Shown here piece after piece: positions 24,470 through 33,427 of a DNA stretch of 64,000 bases (positions are counted from its first letter, which is position 1; the number at the start of each line of letters is the position of its first letter). The notes under the pieces were generated by a model that worked only from the letters and a program-made list of their open reading frames with translations, did no database searches and had not been told where the DNA came from. The stretch is from Candidatus Bathyarchaeota archaeon A05DMB-4. Its GTDB lineage: Archaea; Thermoproteota; Bathyarchaeia; Bathyarchaeales; SOJC01. Made by a program: the position numbers and the translations under genes. The DNA lies in contig JABFQO010000006.1 in assembly GCA_019685575.1 (NCBI GenBank), positions 29,602 through 93,601 on the forward strand, in the 5' to 3' direction.

Positions 24470-25085
24470 TATCCTCTCTCCGACTTACAAATTGCTTTTC
24501 ACAAGCCGATAAAAATTGCAACAAATCTTTCTCGTTGTAAGTTCGAGCTATGTTTTTATAATATTCCAGATTTTGCTTCAGCACTCTCTCGGGTGTTTCC
24601 AACGTGCACCTGAGAAGGCTTCTAAATTCTGATTGTGAGATAGCGAAATTTGATTGATTCTTCATGTATTTTTTGAATGGGACGCTATTTTTTAAATATT
24701 CTATTAGTTTGTCATCTACGCTTCTGCCACTAGGTTTTGCTTTCTTAGCAGCAGTAACCTGCTTCTTACCAAGTAAAATGGATTCGATTTCTTTTGCAAT
24801 TTGCATGCCAAATTTACTAAGCTCAAAATGATCACGTGCACTCCCAACGATTATCCCTTTCTCTCGAAGGGTCCTCAAGGGGCGGTCAAATTTCAAGGAA
24901 TCTGGCCATTGAGCATATCGTTTAAAACCAAAAATCTTAGGAAATTTCAAGAAGCATTCTGCCACAAGCCGTTCAAATGTGCATACTTCACCATTCTTAA
25001 TAACTGAATAGATCGAGAAAACAATAAGATTTTGCATTTCCATTTCACTATATATTTCTCTGGGGAGCTCATTTTCATTTTGCAT
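24441..25085 (-). CDS. partner protein of the GHKL ATPase, winged-helix-like N-terminus
   Basis: A 214-aa protein of no recognised family. Residues 15-100 read like a winged-helix domain: MEMQNLIVFSIYSVIKNGEV, FERLVAECFLKFP, LRTLREKGIIVGSARDHFEL, then SKFGMQIAKEI. A basic linker follows (AAKKAKPSGR, about 115) and a helical C-terminus (LLRCTLETPERVLKQNLEYY, LLQFLSACEKQFV). It is first in the operon with the ATPase, overlapping it by 29 nt, so the two are translationally coupled and probably form a complex. The start is ATG 25085, with weak ribosome-site sequence (GGCGGAGAA) just upstream. Confidence 0.6.
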   Translation of the reverse strand: MQNENELPREIYSEMEMQNLIVFSIYSVIKNGEVCTFERLVAECFLKFPKIFGFKRYAQWPDSLKFDRPLRTLREKGIIVGSARDHFELSKFGMQIAKEIESILLGKKQVTAAKKAKPSGRSVDDKLIEYLKNSVPFKKYMKNQSNFAISQSEFRSLLRCTLETPERVLKQNLEYYKNIARTYNEKDLLQFLSACEKQFVSRREDNGQRNTNKL

Positions 25086-25214
25086 TTCTCCGCCTCAAAT
25101 GAATACTGATATTGTAAATTTTGTATTGTTTTCTCAGATTTACCTCTTTTGGTTTTCTGAATTAGGAAAATCTGGAACGCGCGCTTAGAAGAAAAGGTGT
25201 TCAGGACGGGTAAG

Positions 25215-25775
25215 TTAGGTTTTTGTGTGTTGTATTCCTTTTTCTAGTGCTTTCATGTTCACGTCTAAGAACTGGATTTTTGCTCCGAAAAGCTCCCTCA
25301 ACCCCTCCGCAACATCCTCCTTAGAAATCACACCCGTCTTCGCAATATAAGCACCCAGCATGACAAGGTTCGCAGCTTTCTTCTCGCCGACTTCCATGGC
25401 AATGTCGTCCGCGGGCACCGCCACCACCTCCACATCCTTGCGCATCACCTTACGCGTAACCAAGCTACTGTCGACAAACAACCTTCCACCACTCTTCAAC
25501 TTCGATTCAAACGCCTCCAAAGACGGATTATTCATCACAATCAAAGCCTCGGGCGCACTAATCACGGGCGAACCAATCGGCTCATCACTAATCACCACGG
25601 TACAGTTTGCCGTGCCACCCCGCATCTCAGGACCATAACTCGGAATCCACGTTACATTTAAACCGCGTTTCATGGCACAGTAGGCTAACAACTTCCCAAT
25701 AAACATCAAGCCCTGCCCACCGAAACCAGCCATCAACACGTTCGTATAAACACCCTTCTTCTCCAAATAAGCCAT
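25215..25775 (-). CDS. 2-oxoacid:ferredoxin oxidoreductase gamma subunit (KorC/VorC type)
   Basis: 186 aa. Starts VLMAGFGGQGLMFIGKLLAY (about 13-32), then YGPEMRGGTANCTVVISDEP, both family hallmarks. The gamma domain completes the CoA-dependent decarboxylating enzyme that oxidises a 2-oxoacid (2-oxoglutarate or branched-chain) to acyl-CoA, reducing ferredoxin. It is the last gene of the minus-strand delta-alpha-beta-gamma operon, one base after the beta gene. The substrate cannot be fixed from sequence alone. Confidence 0.9.
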   Translation of the reverse strand: MAYLEKKGVYTNVLMAGFGGQGLMFIGKLLAYCAMKRGLNVTWIPSYGPEMRGGTANCTVVISDEPIGSPVISAPEALIVMNNPSLEAFESKLKSGGRLFVDSSLVTRKVMRKDVEVVAVPADDIAMEVGEKKAANLVMLGAYIAKTGVISKEDVAEGLRELFGAKIQFLDVNMKALEKGIQHTKT

Positions 25776-25776
25776 C

Positions 25777-26547
25777 CTACACCAACTCCTTCGGCACCTT
25801 AAACTCGCCCAACGGAAAAACCTTCATCATCGTCTCCTCCACCCACAGCGTCGCATCCAACGGCGTCATGTGCCAATCCGTCGGACAATGCGACAAAACC
25901 TCAACCATCGAATACCCCAACCCCTTCAACTGCGTCTCAAACGCCCGCCTAATCGCCCGCTTCGCCTGAACCACGTACTTCGCACTCGACACAGCCACAC
26001 GGGCAATGTACGCCGCACCATCCAAAGTCGCCAGCATCTCCGACATACGAATCGGATAACCCGCCCGCTCCACCATCCGCCCCATAGGCGTAGTCGTCGT
26101 CTTCTGCCCCACAAGCGTAGTCGGCGCCATCTGCCCACCCGTCATCCCATAAATCGCGTTATTAATGAAAATCGTCGTAATCCGCTCCCCACGCACCGCC
26201 GCATGCACACTCTCCGCCGTCCCAATCGCCGCAAAATCGCCGTCACCCTGATACGTAAACACCACCAAATCCGGATGCACACGCTTACAACCCGTCGCAA
26301 TCGCCGGCGCACGCCCATGCGCAGCCTCGTACATGTCCACATCCAAATACTTATACAAAAGCACCGCACACCCCACGGGCGCCACACCCACCGTACGCTC
26401 ACGAATACCCAACTCGTCAATCACCTCAGCCACCAAACGATGCGTAATCCCATGCCCACAACCCGGACAATAATGCGTCACAACGGGCAAGAGCGATTTC
26501 GGCCGCGAAAAAACCCGCTCCAACCCAGACACTTCCACCATCCTCAC
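25777..26547 (-). CDS. 2-oxoacid:ferredoxin oxidoreductase beta subunit, TPP-binding (KorB/VorA type)
   Basis: A 256-aa thiamine-diphosphate subunit. [19 protein letters not shown] (about 24-42) supplies [4Fe-4S]/TPP contacts, and [14 protein letters not shown] with [18 protein letters not shown] (about 98-145) is the TPP-Mg motif. The GQMAPTT loop is typical of the Kor/Vor rather than the Por branch. It overlaps the alpha gene by 4 nt (ATGA-type coupling). Acts in the cytosol in amino-acid-derived 2-oxoacid oxidation or reductive carboxylation. Confidence 0.92.
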   Translation of the reverse strand: MRMVEVSGLERVFSRPKSLLPVVTHYCPGCGHGITHRLVAEVIDELGIRERTVGVAPVGCAVLLYKYLDVDMYEAAHGRAPAIATGCKRVHPDLVVFTYQGDGDFAAIGTAESVHAAVRGERITTIFINNAIYGMTGGQMAPTTLVGQKTTTTPMGRMVERAGYPIRMSEMLATLDGAAYIARVAVSSAKYVVQAKRAIRRAFETQLKGLGYSMVEVLSHCPTDWHMTPLDATLWVEETMMKVFPLGEFKVPKELV

Positions 26548-27605
26548 AGCGCCTCCTTCACAAGCCTCTCAGTTTCCATAACAAGCTCCTCGTAACTCGG
26601 CACCATACCGCCCGTCCGACCATAAAAACGCACATGCGCCCTGCCGCAGACGCCCAGTTTAACGTCCTCAACCATCTGCCCAAGACTCATCTCAGCCACC
26701 AAAATCTTCTTCACACGACTAGCAATATCTTCGAATGCTTTGTACGGAAACGGATACAACGTAATCGGCCGAATCAACCCCGCCCGAACCCCCTTCTTAC
26801 GCAAGATTTGAATCGCCGTTTTAGCAATCCGCGCCACGGTTCCGTACGCGGCAATTATCACTTCCGCATCATCAGTCAAATAATGCTCCACCCGCACCTC
26901 GTTCCTAGCCATCTCCTGAAGCTTATGCTGAATCTTCAAGTTATGCTGCTCCAGAATCACGGGGTCCAAATTCAGAGTTTTAACCAAGTTTGCCTTCCGC
27001 CCCTTTGCACCAGTGATCGTCCAATCCTTGGCAGGCAGAATCGGCGACGGTTTCTTTTCAAACACTACGGGCTCCATCATCTGCCCGATGTAACCATCAC
27101 CTAATAGCATCACGGGATTACGGTACTTGTCAGCCAAATCAAACGCGTCCATCGTCAACTCAACCGCCTCTTGCACCGTCGACGGAGCCAACACAAGCAA
27201 ATGGTAATCCCCGTGCCCTCCGCCTTTGGTCGCTTGGAAATAATCAGACTGCGAAGGCTGAATTCCACCCAACCCTGGACCGCCACGCATGATGTTCACG
27301 ATTAAGCACGGCAACTCGGCGGCGGCAATGTAGGAGATGCCTTCCTGTTTTAAGCTGATTCCAGGGCTCGAAGAAGAAGTCATTACCCGCCCACCAGCGC
27401 CTGCTGCACCGAAGACCATGTAAATCGCCGCCACTTCGCTTTCTGCTTGCAAGTAAACTCCGCCGACTTCGGGCATTCTTTTGGACATGTATTCTGGAAT
27501 CTCGTTCTGAGGAGTAATGGGATAACCAAAGAAGTATCGGCAACCAGCCTGAACCGCGGCTTCGGCGATGGCTTCGTTTCCGTTCATAAACTTTTTTTCC
27601 ATCAC
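26544..27605 (-). CDS. 2-oxoacid:ferredoxin oxidoreductase alpha subunit (KorA/VorB type)
   Basis: 353 aa. The N-terminal [20 protein letters not shown] and [20 protein letters not shown], followed by [20 protein letters not shown] and [20 protein letters not shown], match the alpha subunit that binds the pyrimidine/pyrophosphate side of TPP. The C-terminal domain carries [20 protein letters not shown]. Its length of about 350 aa is like VorB/KorA and distinct from the ~400-aa PorA in the neighbouring operon. It overlaps the delta and beta genes by 4 nt each. Confidence 0.92.
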   Translation of the reverse strand: MMEKKFMNGNEAIAEAAVQAGCRYFFGYPITPQNEIPEYMSKRMPEVGGVYLQAESEVAAIYMVFGAAGAGGRVMTSSSSPGISLKQEGISYIAAAELPCLIVNIMRGGPGLGGIQPSQSDYFQATKGGGHGDYHLLVLAPSTVQEAVELTMDAFDLADKYRNPVMLLGDGYIGQMMEPVVFEKKPSPILPAKDWTITGAKGRKANLVKTLNLDPVILEQHNLKIQHKLQEMARNEVRVEHYLTDDAEVIIAAYGTVARIAKTAIQILRKKGVRAGLIRPITLYPFPYKAFEDIASRVKKILVAEMSLGQMVEDVKLGVCGRAHVRFYGRTGGMVPSYEELVMETERLVKEAL

Positions 27606-27871
27606 TTTTCGCCTCCGCCTTGTTTCTTTGCCTTGAAAACCTCAATCGCCACGTCGGGGCACATCACCGCGCACAGCGCACACGCCGTACACTTGCCTTC
27701 AGGGTCGACGAGTTCAGCGGGAAAATACCCTTTTTGGCTGATTCGGTTTGCTATTTTAATCAAGTGTTGCGGGCACGTTGCAACGCATAGTCCGCATCCT
27801 TTGCAGAAGTCTTCGTTAATCGTTATCATGGCGCGTCTTTCTTTTTTTTCGGTTTTTGTTACGTTTGCCAT
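27602..27871 (-). CDS. 2-oxoacid:ferredoxin oxidoreductase delta subunit (2[4Fe-4S] ferredoxin-like)
   Basis: About 89 aa from ATG 27871 (ORF open further upstream). Two CxxCxxCxxxCP clusters, CKGCGLCVATCP and CTACALCAVMCP, bind two [4Fe-4S] centres that pass electrons to ferredoxin. The start at 27871 gives MANVTKTEKKERRAMITINE with AAAGGAAAG upstream; the internal ATG at MITINEDF is the alternative. First gene of the delta-alpha-beta-gamma operon, divergent from the por operon. Confidence 0.9.
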   Translation of the reverse strand: MANVTKTEKKERRAMITINEDFCKGCGLCVATCPQHLIKIANRISQKGYFPAELVDPEGKCTACALCAVMCPDVAIEVFKAKKQGGGEK

Positions 27872-28028
27872 GGGCAATCTTTCCTTTGAAGGTTTCCATC
27901 GTTTGTGGAGAAGTAACAAATCGCACTGCTAAAGGAAAAGGGTTTCGCAAAACGCGTATTTTCAGAGAAACATGTATATTTAGGAAACGTGATGTATTTT
28001 GCTCTCACGAAAATGGAGAAACCCAAAA
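27872..28028 (+). promoter_or_regulatory. divergent promoter region between the kor-type and por operons
   Basis: A 157-nt intergenic space with both operons reading away from it. For the plus strand, ATGTATATTTAGG (about 27971-27983) is a good TATA candidate, 46-58 nt before the por ATG, and GGAGAAA at 28015-28021 is the ribosome site. No equally clear TATA box is visible for the minus operon. Shared control of both enzymes is plausible but unproven. Confidence 0.45.
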
Positions 28029-28589
28029 ATGCCTCAATTCCAAGAGATCAGGTGGCATGGTCGCGGTGGGCAAGGCGCGTGGACTGCAGGTGAACTTGTC
28101 GCAAAAGCCGCGATCGACGAGGGTAAGTACGTTCAATCTTTTCCAGAGTTCGGCCCAGAACGAATGGGCGCGCCCATAGCGGCTTATACTAGAATCAGCG
28201 ATCGTCCCATTAATCTCCATTGCGCGGTTTATAATCCGCACATCGTGGTTGTTCTTGATCCGACGCTTCTGAAGTCGGTGAAGGTGAACGCGGGGCTTTC
28301 GGATGACGGAATTTTGATTGTTAACACGCGGGAAAGCCCAAGTGAACTGCGTCAAAGATTCGGTTCGCCAAAATATCAAGTGTGGGCTCTGCCGGCAACA
28401 GACATAGCAATAAAAACTCTCAACGCGCCAATCACGAACACTGCAATGGTTGGCGCCACGATTCGCGCGGCGGAACCCGTGAAACTTGAAAGCGTTGAAA
28501 AAGTAGTCAGAGAGCGTTTTCGGCAAGACTTGGCGGAAAAGAACATCGCAGTGATTAAGGAAGCCTACAAGGAGGCAAAGGGAGAATGA
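28029..28589 (+). CDS. porC: pyruvate:ferredoxin oxidoreductase gamma subunit (PorC)
   Basis: A 186-aa gamma subunit, beginning MPQFQEIRWHGRGGQGAWTA, then SFPEFGPERMGAPIAAYTRI, characteristic of the pyruvate-type gamma chain. The ORF extends to 27999, but ATG 28029 gives the canonical N-terminus with GGAG eight to twelve bases upstream. It overlaps the delta gene by 4 nt. The operon order gamma-delta-alpha-beta is the standard archaeal por order. The complex interconverts pyruvate and acetyl-CoA + CO2 with ferredoxin. Confidence 0.94.
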   Translation: MPQFQEIRWHGRGGQGAWTAGELVAKAAIDEGKYVQSFPEFGPERMGAPIAAYTRISDRPINLHCAVYNPHIVVVLDPTLLKSVKVNAGLSDDGILIVNTRESPSELRQRFGSPKYQVWALPATDIAIKTLNAPITNTAMVGATIRAAEPVKLESVEKVVRERFRQDLAEKNIAVIKEAYKEAKGE

Positions 28590-28873
28590 GCCAGCAACCG
28601 AAGGGTTGGAAAGAAATCTCAATAGCAGGTGTTTGCTGGAAACCCGCGACAGACTACCACACGGGCGATTGGCGGTCGTTCAAACCAGTTCGAGACCCAA
28701 AGAAATGCACCAAATGCTTGCTTTGCCACATAGTTTGCCCCGACGCGGCTATTCAGTGGAACAAAGAAACTCAAGACATCGAGTTTAACTACGACTTTTG
28801 CAAGGGCTGTGGCATATGTGCAAACGAGTGCGGAGCCAAAGCGATTGTGATGGTGCAGGAAGGAGGCGAATAA
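28586..28873 (+). CDS. porD: pyruvate:ferredoxin oxidoreductase delta subunit (PorD)
   Basis: A 95-aa two-cluster ferredoxin-like subunit: CTKCLLCHIVCP and CKGCGICANECG, each ligating a [4Fe-4S] centre. The N-terminal WKEISIAGVCWKPATDYHTG with the WRSFKPV stretch is typical of PorD. It overlaps porC by 4 nt (ATGA) and lies 2 nt before porA, showing a tightly coupled operon. Confidence 0.94.
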   Translation: MSQQPKGWKEISIAGVCWKPATDYHTGDWRSFKPVRDPKKCTKCLLCHIVCPDAAIQWNKETQDIEFNYDFCKGCGICANECGAKAIVMVQEGGE

Positions 28874-28875
28874 AA

Positions 28876-30105
28876 ATGGCGATAATCGAGCAAAAGACTA
28901 TACCGTTAAACGGTGACGAAGCTGTTGCTTACGCAGTTAAACAGTCAGACGTAGACGTGGTCGCTGCTTATCCAATTACGCCACAAACAATCATAGTGGA
29001 AAGATTCAGCGAATACGTTGCCAACGGTGAAGTTGACACAGAATTTGTTTGCGTAGAATCAGAGCACAGCGCTCTTGCTGCGAGCTTAACCGCCTCTTTG
29101 ACAGGGGCTCGAGCCTTCACTGCGACGGCGTCCGCTGGGCTTGCTTTGATGCATGAGATGGTCTACGTGACGGCTGGTTGCAGAGCACCCGTTGTGATGG
29201 CGGTAACTAACCGTGCTTTGTCTGCGCCTATCAACATCCACTGCGACCACTCGGACGTCATGGCGGAACGGGACAGCGGGTGGATACAGCTTTGGGCTGA
29301 AAATGCTCAGGAAGTTTATGATTCGATCATTCAAGCCTTTCGAATTGCCGAGCACCCCGACTTGATGACGCCTGTTATGGTGAATTTGGACGGGTTCTTC
29401 TTGAGCCACACTCTCGAGAACGTGCAGGTCTTGCCGGATAATGTTGTAAGAAAATTTGTGGGAATCAGACAGTATCCTCTCGTGAGCGACACACAAGGCA
29501 AAAAAGTACCCTTCAAACTTGACCCCGATTTCCCCTTAACTATGGGTCCATTAGATTTACCCGATTACTATTTTGAACACAAACGCCAACAAGAAGAAGC
29601 CATGCATATCGCGCCGAAAATCATCAAACAAGTGCATGATGAGTACGCGAAACTTTCAGGTCGAAGCTACGGCAACGGCTTTGTAGATGCCTACAATGTG
29701 GACGACGCCGAAATAGTTACGGTTTGTTTAGGCTCGACGGCGGGAACAACAAAAACAGTCGTCGATCAACTCCGTTCCAAGGGCATAAAGGCAGGAGTAC
29801 TACGCGTTCGCACGCTTAGACCGTTGCCAGTGGAAGACATCATGCGAGCATTAGAAAACAAAAAAGCCGTAGCAGTTTTAGATAGAAGCAACAGTGTCGG
29901 AGGTCAAGGTGGCCCATTCTTCCACGAAATCCGTCACGTGCTGTACGGTGCACAATCGCACCCACCTATAGTTGATTACGTTTACGGTTTAGGCGGTAGA
30001 GACATGCCCCCAGCATTGATTCAAAACATCTACAAGGACCTAGAGGAAATCGCGAAAACTGGCAAGGTGAAAAATTTGGTGCAGTTCGCTGGAGTTAGAG
30101 AATAG
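28876..30105 (+). CDS. porA: pyruvate:ferredoxin oxidoreductase alpha subunit (PorA)
   Basis: 409 aa from ATG 28876. LNGDEAVAYAVKQSDVDVVA and AAYPITPQTIIVERFSEYV, ESEHSALAASLTASLTGARA and TASAGLALMHEMVYVTAGCR are PorA signatures. The mid-region holds NIHCDHSDVMAERDSGWIQL, whose Arg/Asp residues line the pyruvate pocket in the family. The C-terminal domain has RVRTLRPLPVEDIMRALENK. AGGAGG at 28858-28863 provides the ribosome site. Length is normal. Confidence 0.95.
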   Translation: MAIIEQKTIPLNGDEAVAYAVKQSDVDVVAAYPITPQTIIVERFSEYVANGEVDTEFVCVESEHSALAASLTASLTGARAFTATASAGLALMHEMVYVTAGCRAPVVMAVTNRALSAPINIHCDHSDVMAERDSGWIQLWAENAQEVYDSIIQAFRIAEHPDLMTPVMVNLDGFFLSHTLENVQVLPDNVVRKFVGIRQYPLVSDTQGKKVPFKLDPDFPLTMGPLDLPDYYFEHKRQQEEAMHIAPKIIKQVHDEYAKLSGRSYGNGFVDAYNVDDAEIVTVCLGSTAGTTKTVVDQLRSKGIKAGVLRVRTLRPLPVEDIMRALENKKAVAVLDRSNSVGGQGGPFFHEIRHVLYGAQSHPPIVDYVYGLGGRDMPPALIQNIYKDLEEIAKTGKVKNLVQFAGVRE

Positions 30106-30120
30106 GAGAAGTGAACGAGT

Positions 30121-31089
30121 ATGATTACCATAAAAGAACTCACAGAAAAACCCGAACTCTTCACCGCGGGGCACCGAGCGTGCGCCGGATGCGGACCAGC
30201 GATCGCCTTGAGACAGATAATGAAAGCGTTAAGGGGACCAACAATTGTCACGGAAGCGACTGGATGCATGGAAGTAGTCTCCACCATTTATCCCTACACA
30301 GCTTGGAACGTGCCTTGGGTGCACACGGCATTCGAGACAGCCGCGGCGAACGCTTCTGGTATTGAAGCCGCTTTGAAGGTTTTGAAGAGAAAGAAACGGA
30401 TAACCCATGAACACGTAGACGTAATTGCGTTGGCCGGAGACGGCGGCACGTACGACATCGGCATACAAGCCCTCTCAGGCGCGGCTGAAAGAGGACACGA
30501 CTTTCTCTACGTGCTCTACGACAACGAAGGCTACATGAACACGGGCATTCAAAGAAGCGGAGGAACCCCGCTGGGTGCATCCACAACAACATCACCCGCA
30601 GGTACGGTTATTCCAGGAAAAACTCAACACAAAAAACCCATAGCCGACATCATGGTTGCCCACGACATTCCTTACGTTGCAACAGCCTCCATCGGGTATT
30701 GGCAGGACTTGATGGCGAAAGTGCGAAAGGGATTGGAAGTCGAAGGCCCAGCGTTCCTGCACGTCATGGCTCCGTGCCCTCGTGGTTGGCGTTCGGACAC
30801 GGCGAAGACGATGGAGATTTCCCGCTTGGCGGTAGAAACTTGTGTGTTTCCGCTTTGGGAAGCCGTAAACGGCGAATACGGCTTGTCGCCCATTAGCAAA
30901 GCAATTGCGTTAAAGCCTGACCGCAAAAAACCCGTTGAAGTTTACCTCAAGATGCAACGCCGCTTCGCGCATTTGTTCCAGCCAAAGTTTCAACATATAA
31001 TAAAGGAAATTCAAGACGACACTGACAAACGGTGGAACCGCCTACTCAAAAAATGCAATATACCACAAGTTGCAGTGTCGAAGACCTAA
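30121..31089 (+). CDS. porB: pyruvate:ferredoxin oxidoreductase beta subunit (PorB)
   Basis: A 322-aa TPP/[4Fe-4S] subunit. GHRACAGCGPAIALRQIMKA (about 17-36), TGCMEVVSTIYPYTAWNVPW (about 47), the TPP-Mg motif AGDGGTYDIGIQALSGAAER (about 100) and YDNEGYMNTGIQRSGGTPLG (about 135) are all present, along with the distal PCPRGW motif. The start is ATG 30121, 15 nt after porA. It ends overlapping the convergent DUF2070 gene by 4 nt. Confidence 0.95.
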   Translation: MITIKELTEKPELFTAGHRACAGCGPAIALRQIMKALRGPTIVTEATGCMEVVSTIYPYTAWNVPWVHTAFETAAANASGIEAALKVLKRKKRITHEHVDVIALAGDGGTYDIGIQALSGAAERGHDFLYVLYDNEGYMNTGIQRSGGTPLGASTTTSPAGTVIPGKTQHKKPIADIMVAHDIPYVATASIGYWQDLMAKVRKGLEVEGPAFLHVMAPCPRGWRSDTAKTMEISRLAVETCVFPLWEAVNGEYGLSPISKAIALKPDRKKPVEVYLKMQRRFAHLFQPKFQHIIKEIQDDTDKRWNRLLKKCNIPQVAVSKT

Positions 31090-32903
31090 AGAAGCAGCAA
31101 CAAGGCAATCAAAACCGCGCTCGCGACCGGAAACAAGAAAATCGCCGATTTTTTCGCTTGCTTAGAAGCCTCATTTGTAAGCGCACATAACGCCTCTATT
31201 TGTTTTCCACCGATAACCTTAACGTTCGGAACACTAAACGTTCGCCATGACGTTTTGACGGGTTCCAAGTTTCCCAAAGCGTCCGACACGGCTTTTTTAA
31301 TGTATGCGATGAGTTTTTCGTTATCCATGACTTCGCCGACTGGATGGTAACCGCGACGATTGAGTACAACGGCGCTTACTGCATGGGTATCGGTGGTTAG
31401 GACTTCGCCGTCGTCGACGCCAACGTCTTTTAAAGCGGCTAATATTTTTTCTCGAAGCCCCGACACCATGTTGTTGCCGTCAATGGTCACATAAACAGTG
31501 GTTTGTTTTCCCACTTGAACAACTATGGCGACGATGCCGCCGGCGCCCATACCGTCTTCCAAGTTGAACTCACTCGGCACAACCTTTGCAGCACCCACCC
31601 TCAACGTTGCACGTTTAGATTTTGCCGCCTTTTCTAAGCTCTCAACAGTTGCTTTTTTGAGCGAGTTTATGTTCTCTTCGAGACGAAAGCCATCATCGTC
31701 GATGCTGTTGTGCGCATTAATCACGAATGCTGATTCTAACCCTTTCTTTTTCGCTTCCTCAATCGCCAAGAACCCTAACTCTTGCGGTAAATCTTCTGTA
31801 GTTTTCGGCGCGACAGTTAAAGTCAACAAGGCGCAATCTCCGAAAATTTGGCAACACGCAGTCGCCGTCTTACTTTTAACGTGCACAAACGGAGAAGCCT
31901 CATCTGCGAAATCATGAAAATCAAGCGAGTTGCTTACGGCTTCGAGGACTTTGTGGTTTTGGGCTTGAGACGCCAAATCCAACTCGTGCCCAAACAATCC
32001 GTGTGGAACCGCCGTCACGCAGCCTAACTGTTTCTCCAACGTTGCTTGCATCATGTACGGAAGAGGACTGCTGCCGACGTTTTTGAAAGGACCAGGATGC
32101 AAGGCAGGCACGGCGATCATGGCTTTCCCGTGGTTTTCCGTTGTAAACGCCAAGAGCGAGACGTTGACTGTTTGTTCTGTTCCTAAGGCTTCAAGAAGAT
32201 CTTCTAAGGGTTTATTGACGTCTTCTATCCAATTGGCCAGAAAAGCCTTCAACAGCGCCATGGAAGAAACTCCAAGCGATTTTTTTCCAACACGGTTAAT
32301 GATGAACGTAAAAAGAAGAATCGTTGCCACGATTATTGGAATCGAAACTAGCGGAAAAAGAAAAAAGGACGCTTCAAGCGATTTGCCTGTCAACCAAGGC
32401 CACGTGAAATAGAGGAAGCCTACCCACAAAACCGGCTGTAACAAAGCGGCTACAGAAGCCATCCAGAACCCCTTAAACAATGTCGCCGAGTACACCAAAA
32501 GCCGCAAAAGCGACACAGCACAAAAACCAAAGAGAAAAATTTTCAACCAGACCTCAGCGTCTTGAAAAAGCATGCCCAAGGCCGCACCGATTAACATTAA
32601 CCCAACCCACAGCGTGGTAGAGAAGAGTGAAAGCCCGTTACAGCGTCGCGCGTTGTAGACAGGCTCCGAGCGCAACAAGCGACAGACAGACAAATCAGAC
32701 AAACCGATGATGAGAAACAAGCATGCTCCCCAAAGAATGCCTAAATATGCTTGAGTAAAAGGGAGAATGACGAAAAATCCGCCAACGATGCACAATAAAG
32801 CGAGAAAAAACAGAATCGTGGAATGAGGCGGCAAAGTAAACAAGGAAGAATACCGCTTGACCGCTTGGTCGATGAAGTCTTGTTGAGTGGTTTTTGACGT
32901 CAT
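31086..32903 (-). CDS. DUF2070 family archaeal membrane protein
   Basis: A 605-aa protein: six to seven hydrophobic helices in the first ~220 residues (for example ILFFLALLCIVGGFFVILPF, LWVGLMLIGAALGMLF), a large soluble domain, and one C-terminal helix (SAIFLFPVASAVLIALLLLL). The soluble part contains VPALHPGPFKNVGSSPLPYM, PHGLFGHELDLAS and INAHNSIDDD, His/Asp-rich motifs that suggest a metal-dependent hydrolase. This architecture is the archaea-specific DUF2070 family, whose function is unknown to me. Preceded by a 36-aa coupled ORF. Confidence 0.85.
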   Translation of the reverse strand: MTSKTTQQDFIDQAVKRYSSLFTLPPHSTILFFLALLCIVGGFFVILPFTQAYLGILWGACLFLIIGLSDLSVCRLLRSEPVYNARRCNGLSLFSTTLWVGLMLIGAALGMLFQDAEVWLKIFLFGFCAVSLLRLLVYSATLFKGFWMASVAALLQPVLWVGFLYFTWPWLTGKSLEASFFLFPLVSIPIIVATILLFTFIINRVGKKSLGVSSMALLKAFLANWIEDVNKPLEDLLEALGTEQTVNVSLLAFTTENHGKAMIAVPALHPGPFKNVGSSPLPYMMQATLEKQLGCVTAVPHGLFGHELDLASQAQNHKVLEAVSNSLDFHDFADEASPFVHVKSKTATACCQIFGDCALLTLTVAPKTTEDLPQELGFLAIEEAKKKGLESAFVINAHNSIDDDGFRLEENINSLKKATVESLEKAAKSKRATLRVGAAKVVPSEFNLEDGMGAGGIVAIVVQVGKQTTVYVTIDGNNMVSGLREKILAALKDVGVDDGEVLTTDTHAVSAVVLNRRGYHPVGEVMDNEKLIAYIKKAVSDALGNLEPVKTSWRTFSVPNVKVIGGKQIEALCALTNEASKQAKKSAIFLFPVASAVLIALLLLL

Positions 32904-33010
32904 GGGCGACGCACTTTGAGCACTTTCTCATAAGTTGATGCGCTTACATATAAAGCCAGTTGCAAAATCGACACAATCGTTGCAAGAACAACGTATCCAC
33001 CACGCTTCAT
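32900..33010 (-). CDS. 36-aa single-helix membrane peptide coupled to DUF2070
   Basis: ATG 33010 opens a 36-aa frame, MKRGGYVVLATIVSILQLAL followed by YVSASTYEKVLKVRRP, that ends in a TGA overlapping the DUF2070 ATG (ATGA). It has a basic start, one hydrophobic helix (about 6-23) and a basic tail, as small membrane-complex subunits do. The 4-nt overlap suggests translational coupling. There is no strong ribosome site. The remaining intergenic stretch to 33145 holds GATAAAGTTTTATCTG (33096-33111), a possible promoter for the next plus-strand gene. Confidence 0.4.
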   Translation of the reverse strand: MKRGGYVVLATIVSILQLALYVSASTYEKVLKVRRP

Positions 33011-33145
33011 TTTTTATCAAACAAGAAAAACGTCGAAACAATGCGACCATCGGTTTCTGTGAATAATGGATAAGGGGGTTCAAGAGTTTTTTGGGATAAA
33101 GTTTTATCTGAGACTCTATACATGTAACTATTTACCGGTACTCTT

Positions 33146-33427
33146 ATGCCAGAAACTCCACTACCACCTAGCATATTTCACATGCTCGAACGTAACGTGG
33201 GGAAAAAGATACTCGTGGTTTTAGAGCAGACATACGGCTTCGAAGGAGAACTCGTCGCGGTGACGCATCAACCCCCGGGCATTTGGCTTTCAAACGCCGA
33301 AGCCGTCACTCTTCGCTCCACAATAGCCCAACCTATTCCCCAAGTGACATCGCGAGAAGAAAAGAGCGAAATTTTTCTCCATTTGAACTCGGTTCAACGC
33401 ATCGAAGTTTTGCACAAAAACCGCTAG
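33146..33427 (+). CDS. LSm/Sm-like fold protein
   Basis: A 93-aa protein resembling an Sm domain: strand pattern KKILVVLEQTYGFEGELVAV, PPGIWLSNAEAVTLRS and the Sm2-like EIFLHLNSVQRIEVL. The classic Sm1 Gly/Asp and Sm2 RG signatures are only partly kept, so RNA binding is uncertain. Start ATG 33146, possibly leaderless (TATA-like sequence about 40 nt upstream). Its stop overlaps the convergent Sec61-beta gene by 4 nt. Alternative: another small beta-barrel family. Confidence 0.6.
   Translation: MPETPLPPSIFHMLERNVGKKILVVLEQTYGFEGELVAVTHQPPGIWLSNAEAVTLRSTIAQPIPQVTSREEKSEIFLHLNSVQRIEVLHKNR

Noticed and set aside
25870..26595. Long plus-strand frame (241 aa, Arg/His/Pro-rich) antisense to the kor genes
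   Set aside because: Composition is that of a shadow of the well-supported minus-strand genes, with no recognisable domain.
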